This document shows, in pieces, positions 15,214 to 24,171 of a stretch of DNA of 28,972 bases (position 1 is its first letter; every line of letters starts with the position of its first letter). The notes under the pieces are model-generated. The model was not told where the DNA came from. It did not search any database and saw nothing but the letters and a program-made list of their open reading frames with translations. Made by a program: the position numbers and the translations under genes. Location: NCBI GenBank assembly GCA_036376595.1, contig DASVAA010000185.1:1-28972 (forward strand), written 5' to 3'. Source of the DNA: SMAG-U1939 sp036376595. GTDB lineage: Bacteria; Chloroflexota; Ktedonobacteria; Ktedonobacterales; JADMIN01.

Positions 15214-16230
15214 TCAGCCTCGGTCTTCATCGTCACCAATCGCCCACAGACTCCAATTGGCGTGCGCGACCCCTGCTTTCCTATCAAGTCGTGCCTCAGT
15301 GGCCTCGCCCGGTGTTGCCTTATCCCAGTGGGCCGGACGCCGTGTGGTACTAGAATTGGGCGGCGGCTTGTACACCGGCCTATCAATGGGTCGTGTCTTG
15401 AGCAAACCCTGCGCGGCGAGAGTGACGCGTTCGCGCGCGATTTCGACGTATTCGCCCACAATGTCACAGCCGGCGCCCCTACGCCCCTGCCTAGTCGCCG
15501 CCACCACCGTCGTGCCCGCGCCCATGTATGGATCGAACACCCAATCGCCTGGGTTGGTGAGTGCAAGCACTAACCGCTCAATGAGCTCAACGGGAAACTG
15601 ACATGGGTGCGCTGTCTTTTCTGGATGATTGTGCTTGACATTCGGAATTATCCACAAGTCGCCGGGGTTCTTGCCAAGAGGATTGGCCGAGTATTGCCCT
15701 GCCTTTGGCCCCTTGTAATACTTCTTACCCGGGTATTTCTGGGGCACGCGCACGGCGTCAAGGTTGAAGGTGTACCTGTCGCTCTTGGTAAACCACGCGA
15801 TCGTCTCGTAACGCCCGCTGAATCGTCGCGAACAATGCAAGCCGTGCTCAAAATGCCAGACGATGCGGTTGCGCAACTGCAACCCATAGGACTTGAAGAT
15901 GGGGTACAGCAACATGTCGAGCGGGTAAACCTCGCCGCTCGCGCTGATGTGATTGCCTACCTGCCAACAAATGCTGCCCTCGTTATGGAGCGCGGCGACG
16001 CACGCTTCGATCGTGCGGCGTTGCTCAGCCAAGTAATCGTCCAGCGTGAGTTTCTTGTGCTTCTCGTACAACTTACCGATGTTATACGGCGGGGACGTGA
16101 CGATGAGCTTCTGGCTTCCTGCAGGTAGCGTGGCGAGACAATCAAGTCTGTCGCCGTGGTACAGAACTGCGCTTGCCTGAGGGTCAAAATGGTCCGCGAT
16201 GCGAAAGTCTTCGTCCGCAAAGAGGAACAA
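15214..16230 (-). CDS. DNA methyltransferase, beta class (probably N4-cytosine)
   Basis: 338 residues. The start is TTG at 16230 after a GGGGG stretch; no ATG or GTG nearby fits better. Motif IV TSPPYNIG (45-52) comes first and the SAM-binding motif I VFDPYMGAGTT (231-241) comes near the end, the order of beta-class enzymes. SPPY rather than DPPY points to N4-cytosine methylation, as in the BglII system. AHPCQFPVELIERLV precedes motif I as usual. The extra 75 residues after motif X are of low similarity. It is the natural protecting partner of the BstYI-like nuclease encoded two genes downstream on the same strand. The whole stretch is visibly poorer in G+C than its surroundings, a sign of transfer. 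Confidence 0.9.
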   Translation of the reverse strand: MFLFADEDFRIADHFDPQASAVLYHGDRLDCLATLPAGSQKLIVTSPPYNIGKLYEKHKKLTLDDYLAEQRRTIEACVAALHNEGSICWQVGNHISASGEVYPLDMLLYPIFKSYGLQLRNRIVWHFEHGLHCSRRFSGRYETIAWFTKSDRYTFNLDAVRVPQKYPGKKYYKGPKAGQYSANPLGKNPGDLWIIPNVKHNHPEKTAHPCQFPVELIERLVLALTNPGDWVFDPYMGAGTTVVAATRQGRRGAGCDIVGEYVEIARERVTLAAQGLLKTRPIDRPVYKPPPNSSTTRRPAHWDKATPGEATEARLDRKAGVAHANWSLWAIGDDEDRG

Positions 16231-16403
16231 GGATTCGCCCCCTTACTTACAGCAGCTACGCAGTATCACTGTGCACCCGCGCCGCTGACTCATTGATTAC
16301 CTGTTCCCACAATCATACAGCAAGAAGGATGATGGGAGGAACAACCGCAGAGCGACTGCTCAGGTTTCTCTCCGCGACGCTGGATCCAGCCGTGACGTTA
16401 TGG

Positions 16404-16420
16404 CGCACTGCTACAGTGCG
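16404..16420. repeat. Small perfect hairpin between the two methyltransferase genes
   Basis: CGCACTG-CTA-CAGTGCG. It lies 40 bases after the stop of the adenine methyltransferase gene (minus strand) and has no T-run. It could be a weak terminator or a regulator site. Confidence 0.3.
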
Positions 16421-16459
16421 TTGTCATATGCCCGGTAAGGGTGGTACGGGCCGACCAGT

Positions 16460-17269
16460 TCATACGTTGCGCAGGGCCAGCACCTCGCGCGCCGGCTTGC
16501 GGTCGCCGGTGCAGCTAATCATGCGTGGTGCCGCGTAGAAGCGCAGCGTGAAGCCTAGCGACTCGTAAAGCCGCACGATGCGCTCAGTGGCCTGATTGGA
16601 GAGCGCGACCGGACCGGGATGCGCCGCGAGCCACTCCACTAGCCGCACCTGATCGTCCCAGCCGAAGCCCTCTTTGCTGTACTGTGTGAACTCGACGTCG
16701 TAGGGCGGGTCGGCGTAGATGAAGTCGTCGGGCGCGCAGGCCACTGCCTCGAACGGACCGGCCGTCAGCTCCCAGCCGGCGAAGGCGGCGCGATAGGGCG
16801 TGAAGTCGCGCGTGTAGCTGATCGTCTTGTGGCGGCCAAAGGGCACGTTGAACGCGCCAGAGCGGTTGAAGCGGCACAGGCCGTTGTAGCCGGTGCGGTT
16901 GAGGTAGTAGAAGAGCGCGGCGGCCTCGGCGCTGGTCTCGCGCCCCTCGCGGATGAGTTGGTTGAAGCGCGCGCGGTGGGCGTAATAGAGGGCTGCGTCG
17001 TTGCGCATCTCGATCTCAATCGTCAGGCCATCCTTGAGCCAGCGATAGAAGTTAATCGCGTGCGGGTTGATGTCGTTGAGCAGCGCCCGCGCGGGGGCGA
17101 GGCCAAGCGTCACCGCCAGCCCGCCGCACAGCGGCTCGGCCAGCCGCCGCTGCGCATGCGCACGCCAGATCGGCGCGAGGTGCGGCACCAGCCAACGCTT
17201 GCCGCCGGCCCACTTGAGCGGCGGCGCGAGCGGTCGGGTTTGGGCGGTTCCGGGGAGAAGCTTAACCAC
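16460..17269 (-). CDS. Dam-like DNA adenine N6-methyltransferase (D12 class)
   Basis: 269 residues, GTG at 17269 with GGAG upstream. Motif X/I is PPLKWAGGKRWLVPHL (16-31). EPLCGGLAVTLGL follows, then the specificity segment FYYLNRTGYNGLCRFNRSG and NVPFGRHK, as in Dam-type enzymes. The catalytic motif is ADPPY (186-190), and the end is ISCTGDRKPAREVLALRN. The family methylates adenine in GATC. The nearby nuclease family also cuts GATC-centred sites, so the two activities probably act on overlapping sequence. It may be a second modification enzyme of the island or a solitary Dam that sits next to it. There are 229 bases between it and the next gene. Confidence 0.9.
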   Translation of the reverse strand: MVKLLPGTAQTRPLAPPLKWAGGKRWLVPHLAPIWRAHAQRRLAEPLCGGLAVTLGLAPARALLNDINPHAINFYRWLKDGLTIEIEMRNDAALYYAHRARFNQLIREGRETSAEAAALFYYLNRTGYNGLCRFNRSGAFNVPFGRHKTISYTRDFTPYRAAFAGWELTAGPFEAVACAPDDFIYADPPYDVEFTQYSKEGFGWDDQVRLVEWLAAHPGPVALSNQATERIVRLYESLGFTLRFYAAPRMISCTGDRKPAREVLALRNV

Positions 17270-17494
17270 GCGATCTCCGTAAGGTCAGGCCACTGCGCCA
17301 GCAGACGGCCTATGCACAGCATACCAAACGATCCGCTCAGCCGCGAATTCCGGCGGACCTCGCACTTCGTCTGTTGCGCACGCACCCCTCCGTGGGATAC
17401 GCTGCCGGCGGATCGGGTCAGGCCGCGTCGCCGCCCATCCGCTGTGTGTGCCGGGGTTGGGATCGTGGGTGATGGATGGATGGGAGGCGGGAAT

Positions 17495-18784
17495 ATGACG
17501 CCTGCACAGAAGACACGGCTGAAGACGCAACTGACCGAGTGGATGAGAACGCGGCCGTCGCTGGCAGCTGCCACACTGGCGCTGGCGGTGATTGTGATCG
17601 TCGGGGGCATCGCGGGAGTGGCGCGCCTGAGCGGGCAAGCGTCGGCCTCTGGCGGCGCGGGCCAAAAGGGGCAGACTGCCACGAGCGCCACCAAGGGTGC
17701 CACGGCGACCGCGACCAGCGCCGCATCGTCCGGCCCGCGCGCGAGCTGGGCGCCCGCGACCCCGCCACCGCTGCTGCCCGGCGAGGCGCTGTGGAACGGC
17801 GTGCCCTCGATGCTGTGGGGCACCAACGATACCCAGAACTGGGACCCGTCGGCCAACCTGATCACCGAGCCGGCGATCCAGCAGGAGGTGAAGGCCGACC
17901 ACCTGGCGCTGATCCGTACCTGGCTCTTCCAGATCGACCTCGCCACGAACAAGCCTGAGACCGACGAATACCAGCAGAGCAAAGTGCAGGCGGGACTCAA
18001 CACCGGCGCGCGGCTGCTCTGCGAGCTGCCGACCGAGAACACGATGGCCTACGACGAGCACATGGTAACGCTCTTCAAGGGCAAGTGCTCGTACTACGAG
18101 TTCATGAACGAGCCGGATTACGAGCAGATACCCATCGAGACGTACGTCTCAAAGTGGACCAGTGAGATCCCGAAACTGCGCGCGATCGATCCCCACGCGC
18201 TCTTCGGCGGCCCTGCCGCCGCGGCCCCGCAGTTCAATCAATGCACCTACTCGGCCACCGCCCCCACCGTCTGCTATGTGCAGAAGGTGCTACTGGGGAT
18301 GGCGCAGAACCACGTGCTGCCCGATTTCGTCACCTTCCACTGGTATCCCTGCTGGCAGGATAGCGCGGACTCGTGCATGAAAAAAGCCGACAGCTACGCC
18401 GAGCAGGTGACGTTGGTGCGCGGCTGGCTGACGCAGTACTTCGGCGCGGCCGGCGCGCGCATCCCGATCGGCATATCGGAGTGGAACGCCGATCCCTCGG
18501 CGCCAATGCCCGACTTCACCAAAGACGCCTGCTGGCTCGAGCAGTACAGCGTCACCGCGATCAAAAGCATGGCGCGCGCGGGCGTGGCCTTCGCCAACCA
18601 GCTCGACCTGGCAAACGCCGGCGGCTACGGCTCCGACGACATGGTGGATATCGCCAAGAACGGCGCGGCCAAGCCGCAGTACGTGGCGCTGCTGCGGCTA
18701 ATGGAGAGCGTCAGCCCCTACGGCACGTTGCCCACGCCCCCACTGGCCTTTACGCCGCCGGCAAGCTGCCCCGGCGTGCCGTAA
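17495..18784 (+). CDS. Membrane-anchored glycoside hydrolase-like protein (clan A, GH39/GH5-like)
   Basis: 429 residues from ATG 17495 after GGGAGGCGG; the frame is open far upstream, but that part is the shadow of the methyltransferase gene. There is one N-terminal membrane helix (about 28-46), then a Ser/Thr/Ala/Gly-rich linker (50-85) and an outside catalytic domain. FMNEPDYEQ holds the likely acid/base (E206), and IGISEWNADP holds the likely nucleophile (E329). The spacing of 123 residues and the NEP and SEW motifs suit clan A (beta/alpha)8 glycosidases. DFVTFHWYPCW is the usual strand before the nucleophile. The substrate is unknown; cell-wall or plant polysaccharide is plausible. Confidence 0.75.
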   Translation: MTPAQKTRLKTQLTEWMRTRPSLAAATLALAVIVIVGGIAGVARLSGQASASGGAGQKGQTATSATKGATATATSAASSGPRASWAPATPPPLLPGEALWNGVPSMLWGTNDTQNWDPSANLITEPAIQQEVKADHLALIRTWLFQIDLATNKPETDEYQQSKVQAGLNTGARLLCELPTENTMAYDEHMVTLFKGKCSYYEFMNEPDYEQIPIETYVSKWTSEIPKLRAIDPHALFGGPAAAAPQFNQCTYSATAPTVCYVQKVLLGMAQNHVLPDFVTFHWYPCWQDSADSCMKKADSYAEQVTLVRGWLTQYFGAAGARIPIGISEWNADPSAPMPDFTKDACWLEQYSVTAIKSMARAGVAFANQLDLANAGGYGSDDMVDIAKNGAAKPQYVALLRLMESVSPYGTLPTPPLAFTPPASCPGVP

Positions 18785-18810
18785 CGGCGCTTGTTCCGCA
18801 CAATCTCGAG

Positions 18811-19275
18811 TCAGTTGAGCCGTGGGTCGGTGTGCTGCCCATCCAGCGGCTCTCCCGCGCCCTCCGCGCTCGTCTCTGTGCCCTCCCGGACAGCCTCCTC
18901 CACGACTGCGATGAGCTGTTCGATGGAGAACGGCTTGGGCAGGCTCAGCAGGCGGCGATTGGGCAGGTAGCTGCGCAGCTCCTGAGCGGTAAATGCGCGG
19001 GCGGCGGTGAAGAGGATGAAGACGTGGCGCGCGGCGAGGTCGGGATCCATCCCCACCGCTTGCAGCAGCTTCAGGCCACTCAGCGTGGGGAGCATCAGGT
19101 CCAGCAGCACCACCAGCCGCTCGCTCTCGCGGCTGAGCAGGTCCAGGCCTGTCCGGCCATCCGGCGCCTCCAGCACCGCGTAGCCGCAATCTTCGAGCGT
19201 CGTGTGGACCGCGTTGCGGATGGTCTCTTCGTCTTCGATGATGAGGACCGTATGCGGGGGCGAGGGCGGGGGCAT
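18811..19275 (-). CDS. Single-domain response regulator
   Basis: 154 residues from ATG 19275 (AGGGAGGA upstream); a longer frame exists but lacks family likeness before this start. VLIIEDEETI gives the acidic pair (E14, D15). The phosphoacceptor is D59 in LLDLMLP, followed by T90 in FTAAR and K114 in LPKPF, so the receiver is complete. No output domain follows, only about 30 polar residues (EGTETSAEGAGEPL...). Proteins of this type act through partners, for example a CheY-like target or a phosphorelay. No histidine kinase is encoded in the window. It converges with the glycosidase gene, with 26 bases between stops. Confidence 0.9.
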   Translation of the reverse strand: MPPPSPPHTVLIIEDEETIRNAVHTTLEDCGYAVLEAPDGRTGLDLLSRESERLVVLLDLMLPTLSGLKLLQAVGMDPDLAARHVFILFTAARAFTAQELRSYLPNRRLLSLPKPFSIEQLIAVVEEAVREGTETSAEGAGEPLDGQHTDPRLN

Positions 19276-19485
19276 CGAGATCCTCCCTGATCTGCCTGGT
19301 CCGCGCACGTGGGCCAGCATAGCGCGCGGGCGGATACCGCGCCGTGTCGAGCGCGGATGGTGGGCCGCAAAGGTCGAGCTACCTGGTAGATCGCACATTA
19401 CATGCCGAGCCGGCGGCGGCTAGCCCAAAGTGGCAGCGTGCGGGACACCAGGGCAGCGCCATAGTCAGGCAGGGCGGCGCTAGAG

Positions 19486-20178
19486 TCAGGACCTCCCCGG
19501 ATGTGCCGCGTCATGGCGCGCCATATCGCACGCATCACGAGTACCGATCCCGTGGAAGAGGATGCGGCTGAGATGCTCGACCACCTGCTCCGGAGCCAGG
19601 CCGTCGCGGGTGATCAGGCGCGAGTAGGTCGGCGGGGCCATCAGCGCGCCCAAGACGCTCTGGATCACCGGCGTGGGCAGCGTCGCGTCGATCTCGCCGG
19701 CCGCCTTGCCGGCGTCGATCAGCTCGCCCAGGCGGGCGGAGATCGCATCCCACGTCTCGTGCGCCGCCTCGCGGTTCTCCAGCAGCCGGTTGCGCAGCTC
19801 GGGATCGCGGAAGATGGTGCCGATGAGCTGTAAGTAGCGCTGCAAGCCCCCAACCGCGCCGCCCGAATACACGTACTCCAGGACCGCGCGCAGCTTCTCG
19901 GCCGGCGACCGCGGCGAGGCGAAGATCTCGTCCATCGCCTGCTGGTAGCGCTCGGTCATACGCCGCAGCAGTGCGAAGACCATCTCTTCTTTGCCGCCGA
20001 AGTGCAGATAGACCGTGCCCTTGGAGATGCCCACGCGCGCCGCGATCTCCTCCATCGAGGTGTCGTGATAGCCCTTCTCCAGCAACAGCTCTTGCGCCGC
20101 GCGCAGGATGAGCTGCTCGCGCTCCTGGCGCTGGCGCTCTTTCAGCGAGGGCGCCGCCGCTGGCGTTGACATTGACAT
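19486..20178 (-). CDS. TetR/AcrR-family transcriptional repressor
   Basis: 230 residues, ATG 20178 after a purine-rich stretch. The N-terminal helix-turn-helix is classical: REQLILRAAQELLLEKGYHD, TSMEEIAARVGISKGTVYLH and FGGKEEMVFALL (about residues 20-72). The C-terminal helical part should bind an inducing compound. It is the third gene after the two ABC exporter genes on the same strand, 129 bases behind them. Such repressors typically control their own exporter operon, and the palindrome at the exporter promoter (24156-24169) is the natural target. The last residues (DACDMARHDAAHPGRS) look unordered. Confidence 0.92.
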   Translation of the reverse strand: MSMSTPAAAPSLKERQRQEREQLILRAAQELLLEKGYHDTSMEEIAARVGISKGTVYLHFGGKEEMVFALLRRMTERYQQAMDEIFASPRSPAEKLRAVLEYVYSGGAVGGLQRYLQLIGTIFRDPELRNRLLENREAAHETWDAISARLGELIDAGKAAGEIDATLPTPVIQSVLGALMAPPTYSRLITRDGLAPEQVVEHLSRILFHGIGTRDACDMARHDAAHPGRS

Positions 20179-20279
20179 CGTCGTCCCTTCCCCTCAGTCT
20201 CGCATCTATCTCTAGCCCAAGCGGGCTGGTCTCTCTATCGGTGCCGCCAGCCCGCGCAGGCGGGTTATCAAGTCGCCGT

Positions 20280-20302
20280 GTAGGGGCGTACGGTGTACGC
20301 CC
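20280..20302. repeat. Palindromic hairpin repeat, TAGGGGCG family, copy 2
   Basis: Identical over 22 bases to 4518-4539, with one more pairing base here (stem GGGCGTAC/GTACGCCC, loop GGT). It lies between the TetR gene and the end of the second ABC gene, right after that gene's stop on the transcribed strand, so it may also work as an attenuator. Confidence 0.75.
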
Positions 20303-20307
20303 ACTGA

Positions 20308-22209
20308 TCACAGCATCGCAGCGGCCTCCTCGACGCGCGCCGCGAACTGGCTGTTGTAGAGATCGGCGTAGAAGCCGTTCGCCGCCAGCAGTTGCTCGTG
20401 CGTGCCCTGCTCGATGATGCGCCCGTGGTTCATCACCAGGATCAGCTCCGCGTCGCGGATCGTGCTCAGGCGGTGGGCGATCACGAAGGCCGTGCGGCCC
20501 TTCATCAGCTCGCTCATCGCCTTCTGGATCAGGATCTCGGTGCGCGTATCCACGCTGCTGGTCGCCTCGTCGAGGATCAACACCTCTGGGTCGGCCAGGA
20601 AGGCGCGCGCGATGGTCAGAAGCTGCTTCTGGCCCTGCGAGATGTTGGTCGCCTCCTGATTGAGCACCGTGTCGTACCCTTCGGGCAGCGTGCGGATGAA
20701 GTGGTCGGCCTGCGCCGCCCTGGCCGCCGCGACGATCTCCTCCTCGGTGGCGTTCTCGCGGCCGTAGGCGATGTTCTCGCGGATCGTGCCGTTGAAAAGC
20801 CAGGTGTCTTGCAGCACCATGCCGAACATGCGGCGCAGGTCGCCGCGGCGCAGCGCGGTGATGTTGGTGCCGTCCACCGTGATCTGGCCGCCGTCCAGCT
20901 CGTAGAAGCGCATCAGCAGGTTGACCAGCGTCGTCTTGCCGGCGCCGGTCGTGCCGACGATGGCGATCATCTGCCCTGGCCTGACGTTGATGTTCATGTC
21001 CTCGATCAGCGGCGTCTCCGGGTTGTAGCTGAAGTCCACGTGATCGAAGGCCACGGCGCCTTGCGGCTCGACGATCACCGCGGCCGGCTCGGCCTCAGGC
21101 GACTGTTCCTGCTCGTCGAGCAGCTCGAAGACGCGCTCGGCGGAGGCGATGGTGAGCTGGATCGTGTTGGCGAGGCTGGCGAGCTGGGTGATCGGCTGCG
21201 AGAACTGGCGCGCGTACTGGATGAACGCCTGCACGTCGCCAATCGCGATGCTGCCCTGGGTCACCATAATGCCGCCGATCACCGCGACCAGCACGTAGCC
21301 CAGGTTGCCGATGCTCATCATCAGCGGCATGATCATGCCGGAGACGAACTGCGCCCGCCAGCCGGCCTCGTAGAGCTTGTCGTTGCGCACATCGAACTCG
21401 GCGAGCGATTGCCGCTCGCGGCCGAAGGCCTTGACGATCTTGTGGCCAGTCAGCATCTCCTCGACGTGGCCGTTCAGCTCGCCCAGGGCGCGCTGCTGGC
21501 GCGCGAAGTAGCGCTGCGAGCGCTTGGCGATCACCATCGTGATGACGATGCTCAGCGGCAGCGTCACCAGCACTACCAGCGTCAGCAGCGGGCTGATGGT
21601 GAGCATGATGACCACCACGCCGACGACCGTCACCACCGAGGTCACGAGCTGGGTCACGTTCTGCTGCAGCGTGTTGGTGATGTTGTCGAGGTCGTTGACG
21701 GCGCGGCTCATGATCTCGCCGTGCGTCTGCGTGTCGTAGAAGCGCAGCGGCAGCCGCGCCAGCTTGGCCTCCACCTGCTCGCGCAGGCGGTAGACGGTAC
21801 GCTGGGCGACGCCGGCCATCGCGAACTGCTGGATGTAGCCGAAGATCGCGCTGATGATGTAGAGGCCCAACAGGATCAGCAGGATGTGCGAGATGTAGGT
21901 GAAGTCAATGCTCGCGCCGGGCACGTGGCGCAGCTTTTCGAGGAAGCCCTCGAAGAGCTTGGTGGTCGCCAGGCCCAGGAGCTTGGGACCGATGATATTG
22001 AAGACGGTGCTGAGGATCGCCGCCCCCAGCACGATCAGCAGCAGCGGGGCCTCGGGCCGGAAGTAGCCCAGCAGGCGCAGCAGCGTGGCGCGGAAGTTCT
22101 TGGCTTTCTGCACCGGCATGCCAAAGCCGGCCATCGGCCCGCCGCGGCCCATCATGCCGCCCTGGCGCTGCTGGCCTCCGGGGCGTTGCGCCCCACGATC
22201 GACACTCAT
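20308..22209 (-). CDS. ABC multidrug exporter half-transporter, catalytic-site subunit
   Basis: 633 residues, ATG 22209 overlapping the previous stop (ATGA). A Gly/Met/Gln-rich N-terminal tail is followed by six membrane helices (about 40-345) and the nucleotide-binding domain. Walker A is GTTGAGKTT, the signature is the altered ISQGQKQ, and Walker B is LILDEATSSVD with the catalytic glutamate; the switch histidine is in IAHRLS. With its partner it makes the heterodimeric type known from BmrCD, LmrCD and TM287/288: this chain carries the intact Walker B, and the partner carries the intact LSGGQ-type signature. It probably exports drugs or lipids. Confidence 0.93.
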   Translation of the reverse strand: MSVDRGAQRPGGQQRQGGMMGRGGPMAGFGMPVQKAKNFRATLLRLLGYFRPEAPLLLIVLGAAILSTVFNIIGPKLLGLATTKLFEGFLEKLRHVPGASIDFTYISHILLILLGLYIISAIFGYIQQFAMAGVAQRTVYRLREQVEAKLARLPLRFYDTQTHGEIMSRAVNDLDNITNTLQQNVTQLVTSVVTVVGVVVIMLTISPLLTLVVLVTLPLSIVITMVIAKRSQRYFARQQRALGELNGHVEEMLTGHKIVKAFGRERQSLAEFDVRNDKLYEAGWRAQFVSGMIMPLMMSIGNLGYVLVAVIGGIMVTQGSIAIGDVQAFIQYARQFSQPITQLASLANTIQLTIASAERVFELLDEQEQSPEAEPAAVIVEPQGAVAFDHVDFSYNPETPLIEDMNINVRPGQMIAIVGTTGAGKTTLVNLLMRFYELDGGQITVDGTNITALRRGDLRRMFGMVLQDTWLFNGTIRENIAYGRENATEEEIVAAARAAQADHFIRTLPEGYDTVLNQEATNISQGQKQLLTIARAFLADPEVLILDEATSSVDTRTEILIQKAMSELMKGRTAFVIAHRLSTIRDAELILVMNHGRIIEQGTHEQLLAANGFYADLYNSQFAARVEEAAAML

Positions 22210-24056
22210 GCGACTTCCTCCGCCGAGAGCTGCGAGAAGACGATTTCACGATAGACCGGCGACGACTCCATCAGCTCGCGGTGCGTGCCGCGGCCCACCA
22301 GGCGCCCCTCGTCGAGCACCAGGATCTGGTCGGCGTCCATGACGGTGGCGACGCGCTGGGCGACGATCAGCACCGCCGCGCCGGTGGTCTCGCGCTTGAG
22401 CGCGGCGCGCAGGTGCGAGTCGGTCTTGTAGTCCAGCGCCGAGAAACTGTCGTCGAAGATGTAGATTTCGGGCCGGCGGGCGAGCGCGCGGGCGATAGAG
22501 AGCCGCTGCTTCTGGCCGCCGGAGACGTTGGTGCCGCCCTGGGCGAGCGTGGAGTTATAGCCTTCGCTCATCTCGCCGATGAACTCGCTGGCCTGGGCGA
22601 TCTCCGTCGCCTGGCGCACCTGCTCGTCGGTGGCGTGCTCGTCGCCGTAGCGGATGTTCTCGGCCACCGAGCCGGAGAAGAGCACGGCGGTCTGGGGCAC
22701 GTAGCCGATCTTGGCGCGCAGCTCGGCCTGCGGCAGCGAGCGCACGTCCTGGCCGTCCACCAGCACGCGGCCGCCCTGCACGTCGTAGAAGCGCGGGATC
22801 AGGTTGACCAGCGTGGACTTGCCGGCGCCGGTGCCGCCGATGATCGCCGTGACCTGGCCAGGGTGCGCCTCGAACGAGAGGTGCGAGAGCGCCGGCTCCT
22901 CGGCGCCGGGATAGCTGAAGGTGACGTCCTCAAAGGCCACCGTGCCGGGCGCGACCGGGTGGGCGCCGTTGCCGTTGCCGTTCGTCGCGCCATCCGCCGC
23001 GACATCCAGCGGGCGCATACCGTCCATCTCAGCGGTCGCGCCATTGCGGTTGCGCTTGTGGCTGCCGTTCGCGGTGGCAGGCGCAGCGGGCGCAGCGGGT
23101 TCGTCGGTGATGCTGGGCGGGGTGTCGAGCACCTCGTTGATGCGCGTGGCCGAGGCGGCGGCGCGCGGCAGCATGATGAACATCATCGAGAGCATCAGGA
23201 AGGCGAAGAGGATCTGCATCGCGTACTGCAGGAAGGCGATCATCGAGCCGACCTGCATCTGGCCGGCGTCCACCCGCAGGCTGCCGAACCAAACGATGGC
23301 GACGGTGGTGACGTTGAGCACCAGCATCATCAGTGGCCACAGCACGGCGACGATACGGTTGACGGTGATCGCGGTGTCGGTGAGGTCGTGGTTGGCTTGC
23401 TCGAAGCGCCGCTGCTCGTAGGCGTCGCGGTCGAAGGCGCGGATCACGCGCACGCCGGTCAGCCCCTCATCCAGAATCAGGTTGAGCTTGTCGAGCTTGA
23501 GCTGCATGGTGCGGAAGAGCGGGATCGCCCTGGTAAAGATCAGCAGGATGGCGATCACCAGCACCGGGATCGCCGCCGCCAGCACCCAGGTAAGCCCAAC
23601 GTCCTGGCGCAGCGCCATGATGATGCCGCCGATCGCCATCATCGGCGCGCTGACCATCATCGTCAGCATGATCACGAGCACCTGCTGCACCTGGTTGGTG
23701 TCGTTGGTGGTGCGGGTGATCATCGAGGCGGTGCCGAAGGTGTCGAACTCGTGCAGTGAGAAGCCCTCGACGTGGCCGAACAGCTTGGCGCGCACGTCGC
23801 GACCGAAGCCGACGGCGGTGCGGGCGGCGAAGTAGGCGGAGACGATCGCGCAGAGCGTGCCGCCGAGGGTGATCAACAGCATGACGCCGCCGGTGCGCAA
23901 GATGTAGTTGGTGTCGCCCTGGACGATGCCGGTATCCACGATATCGGCCATCAGGGTGGGCAGGTAGAGGTTGGCGAGCGACTGGAGGAAGACCAGCACC
24001 AGCACGAACCCGATGAAGAGACGGAACGGTTTGAGGAACCGGAACAGGCGAATCAT
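22206..24056 (-). CDS. ABC multidrug exporter half-transporter, degenerate-site subunit
   Basis: 616 residues, ATG 24056, first gene of the operon. Six membrane helices (about 12-300) precede the nucleotide-binding domain. Walker A is GGTGAGKST and the signature is VSGGQKQR (intact). Walker B is IYIFDDSFSALD, with aspartate where the catalytic glutamate should be, and the switch is in VAQRVA (glutamine instead of histidine). Those changes mark the non-hydrolysing site of heterodimeric exporters. Between the two domains is an unusual low-complexity linker of about 50 residues rich in Ala, Pro, Asn and Gly. Its stop overlaps the second subunit's start, so the two are made in equal amounts. Confidence 0.93.
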   Translation of the reverse strand: MIRLFRFLKPFRLFIGFVLVLVFLQSLANLYLPTLMADIVDTGIVQGDTNYILRTGGVMLLITLGGTLCAIVSAYFAARTAVGFGRDVRAKLFGHVEGFSLHEFDTFGTASMITRTTNDTNQVQQVLVIMLTMMVSAPMMAIGGIIMALRQDVGLTWVLAAAIPVLVIAILLIFTRAIPLFRTMQLKLDKLNLILDEGLTGVRVIRAFDRDAYEQRRFEQANHDLTDTAITVNRIVAVLWPLMMLVLNVTTVAIVWFGSLRVDAGQMQVGSMIAFLQYAMQILFAFLMLSMMFIMLPRAAASATRINEVLDTPPSITDEPAAPAAPATANGSHKRNRNGATAEMDGMRPLDVAADGATNGNGNGAHPVAPGTVAFEDVTFSYPGAEEPALSHLSFEAHPGQVTAIIGGTGAGKSTLVNLIPRFYDVQGGRVLVDGQDVRSLPQAELRAKIGYVPQTAVLFSGSVAENIRYGDEHATDEQVRQATEIAQASEFIGEMSEGYNSTLAQGGTNVSGGQKQRLSIARALARRPEIYIFDDSFSALDYKTDSHLRAALKRETTGAAVLIVAQRVATVMDADQILVLDEGRLVGRGTHRELMESSPVYREIVFSQLSAEEVA

Positions 24057-24155
24057 GCGGGCGTTTGCCTCCCCTTCTGCTTCCCGTTGTGGTCCGGTTG
24101 ATGCGGCGCAACCAGCGTACCGGCGGTTGCACGTTATGACGACGCATTCTCACTT

Positions 24156-24169
24156 TGACTTATCGGTCA
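24156..24169. promoter_or_regulatory. Candidate TetR operator
   Basis: TGACTTATCGGTCA, an imperfect palindrome with 5 of 7 base pairs matching. It lies 2 bases downstream of the -10 box of the exporter promoter, over the expected transcription start. A bound repressor there would block the operon. It fits control by the TetR protein of the same operon but was found by eye. Confidence 0.4.
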
Positions 24170-24171
24170 TA

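Noticed and set aside
20392..23759. Two long plus-strand frames (20392-22254 and 22281-23759)
   Set aside because: Both are antisense to the ABC exporter genes, which carry all expected motifs; the products are low-complexity and rich in H, D, V and R.
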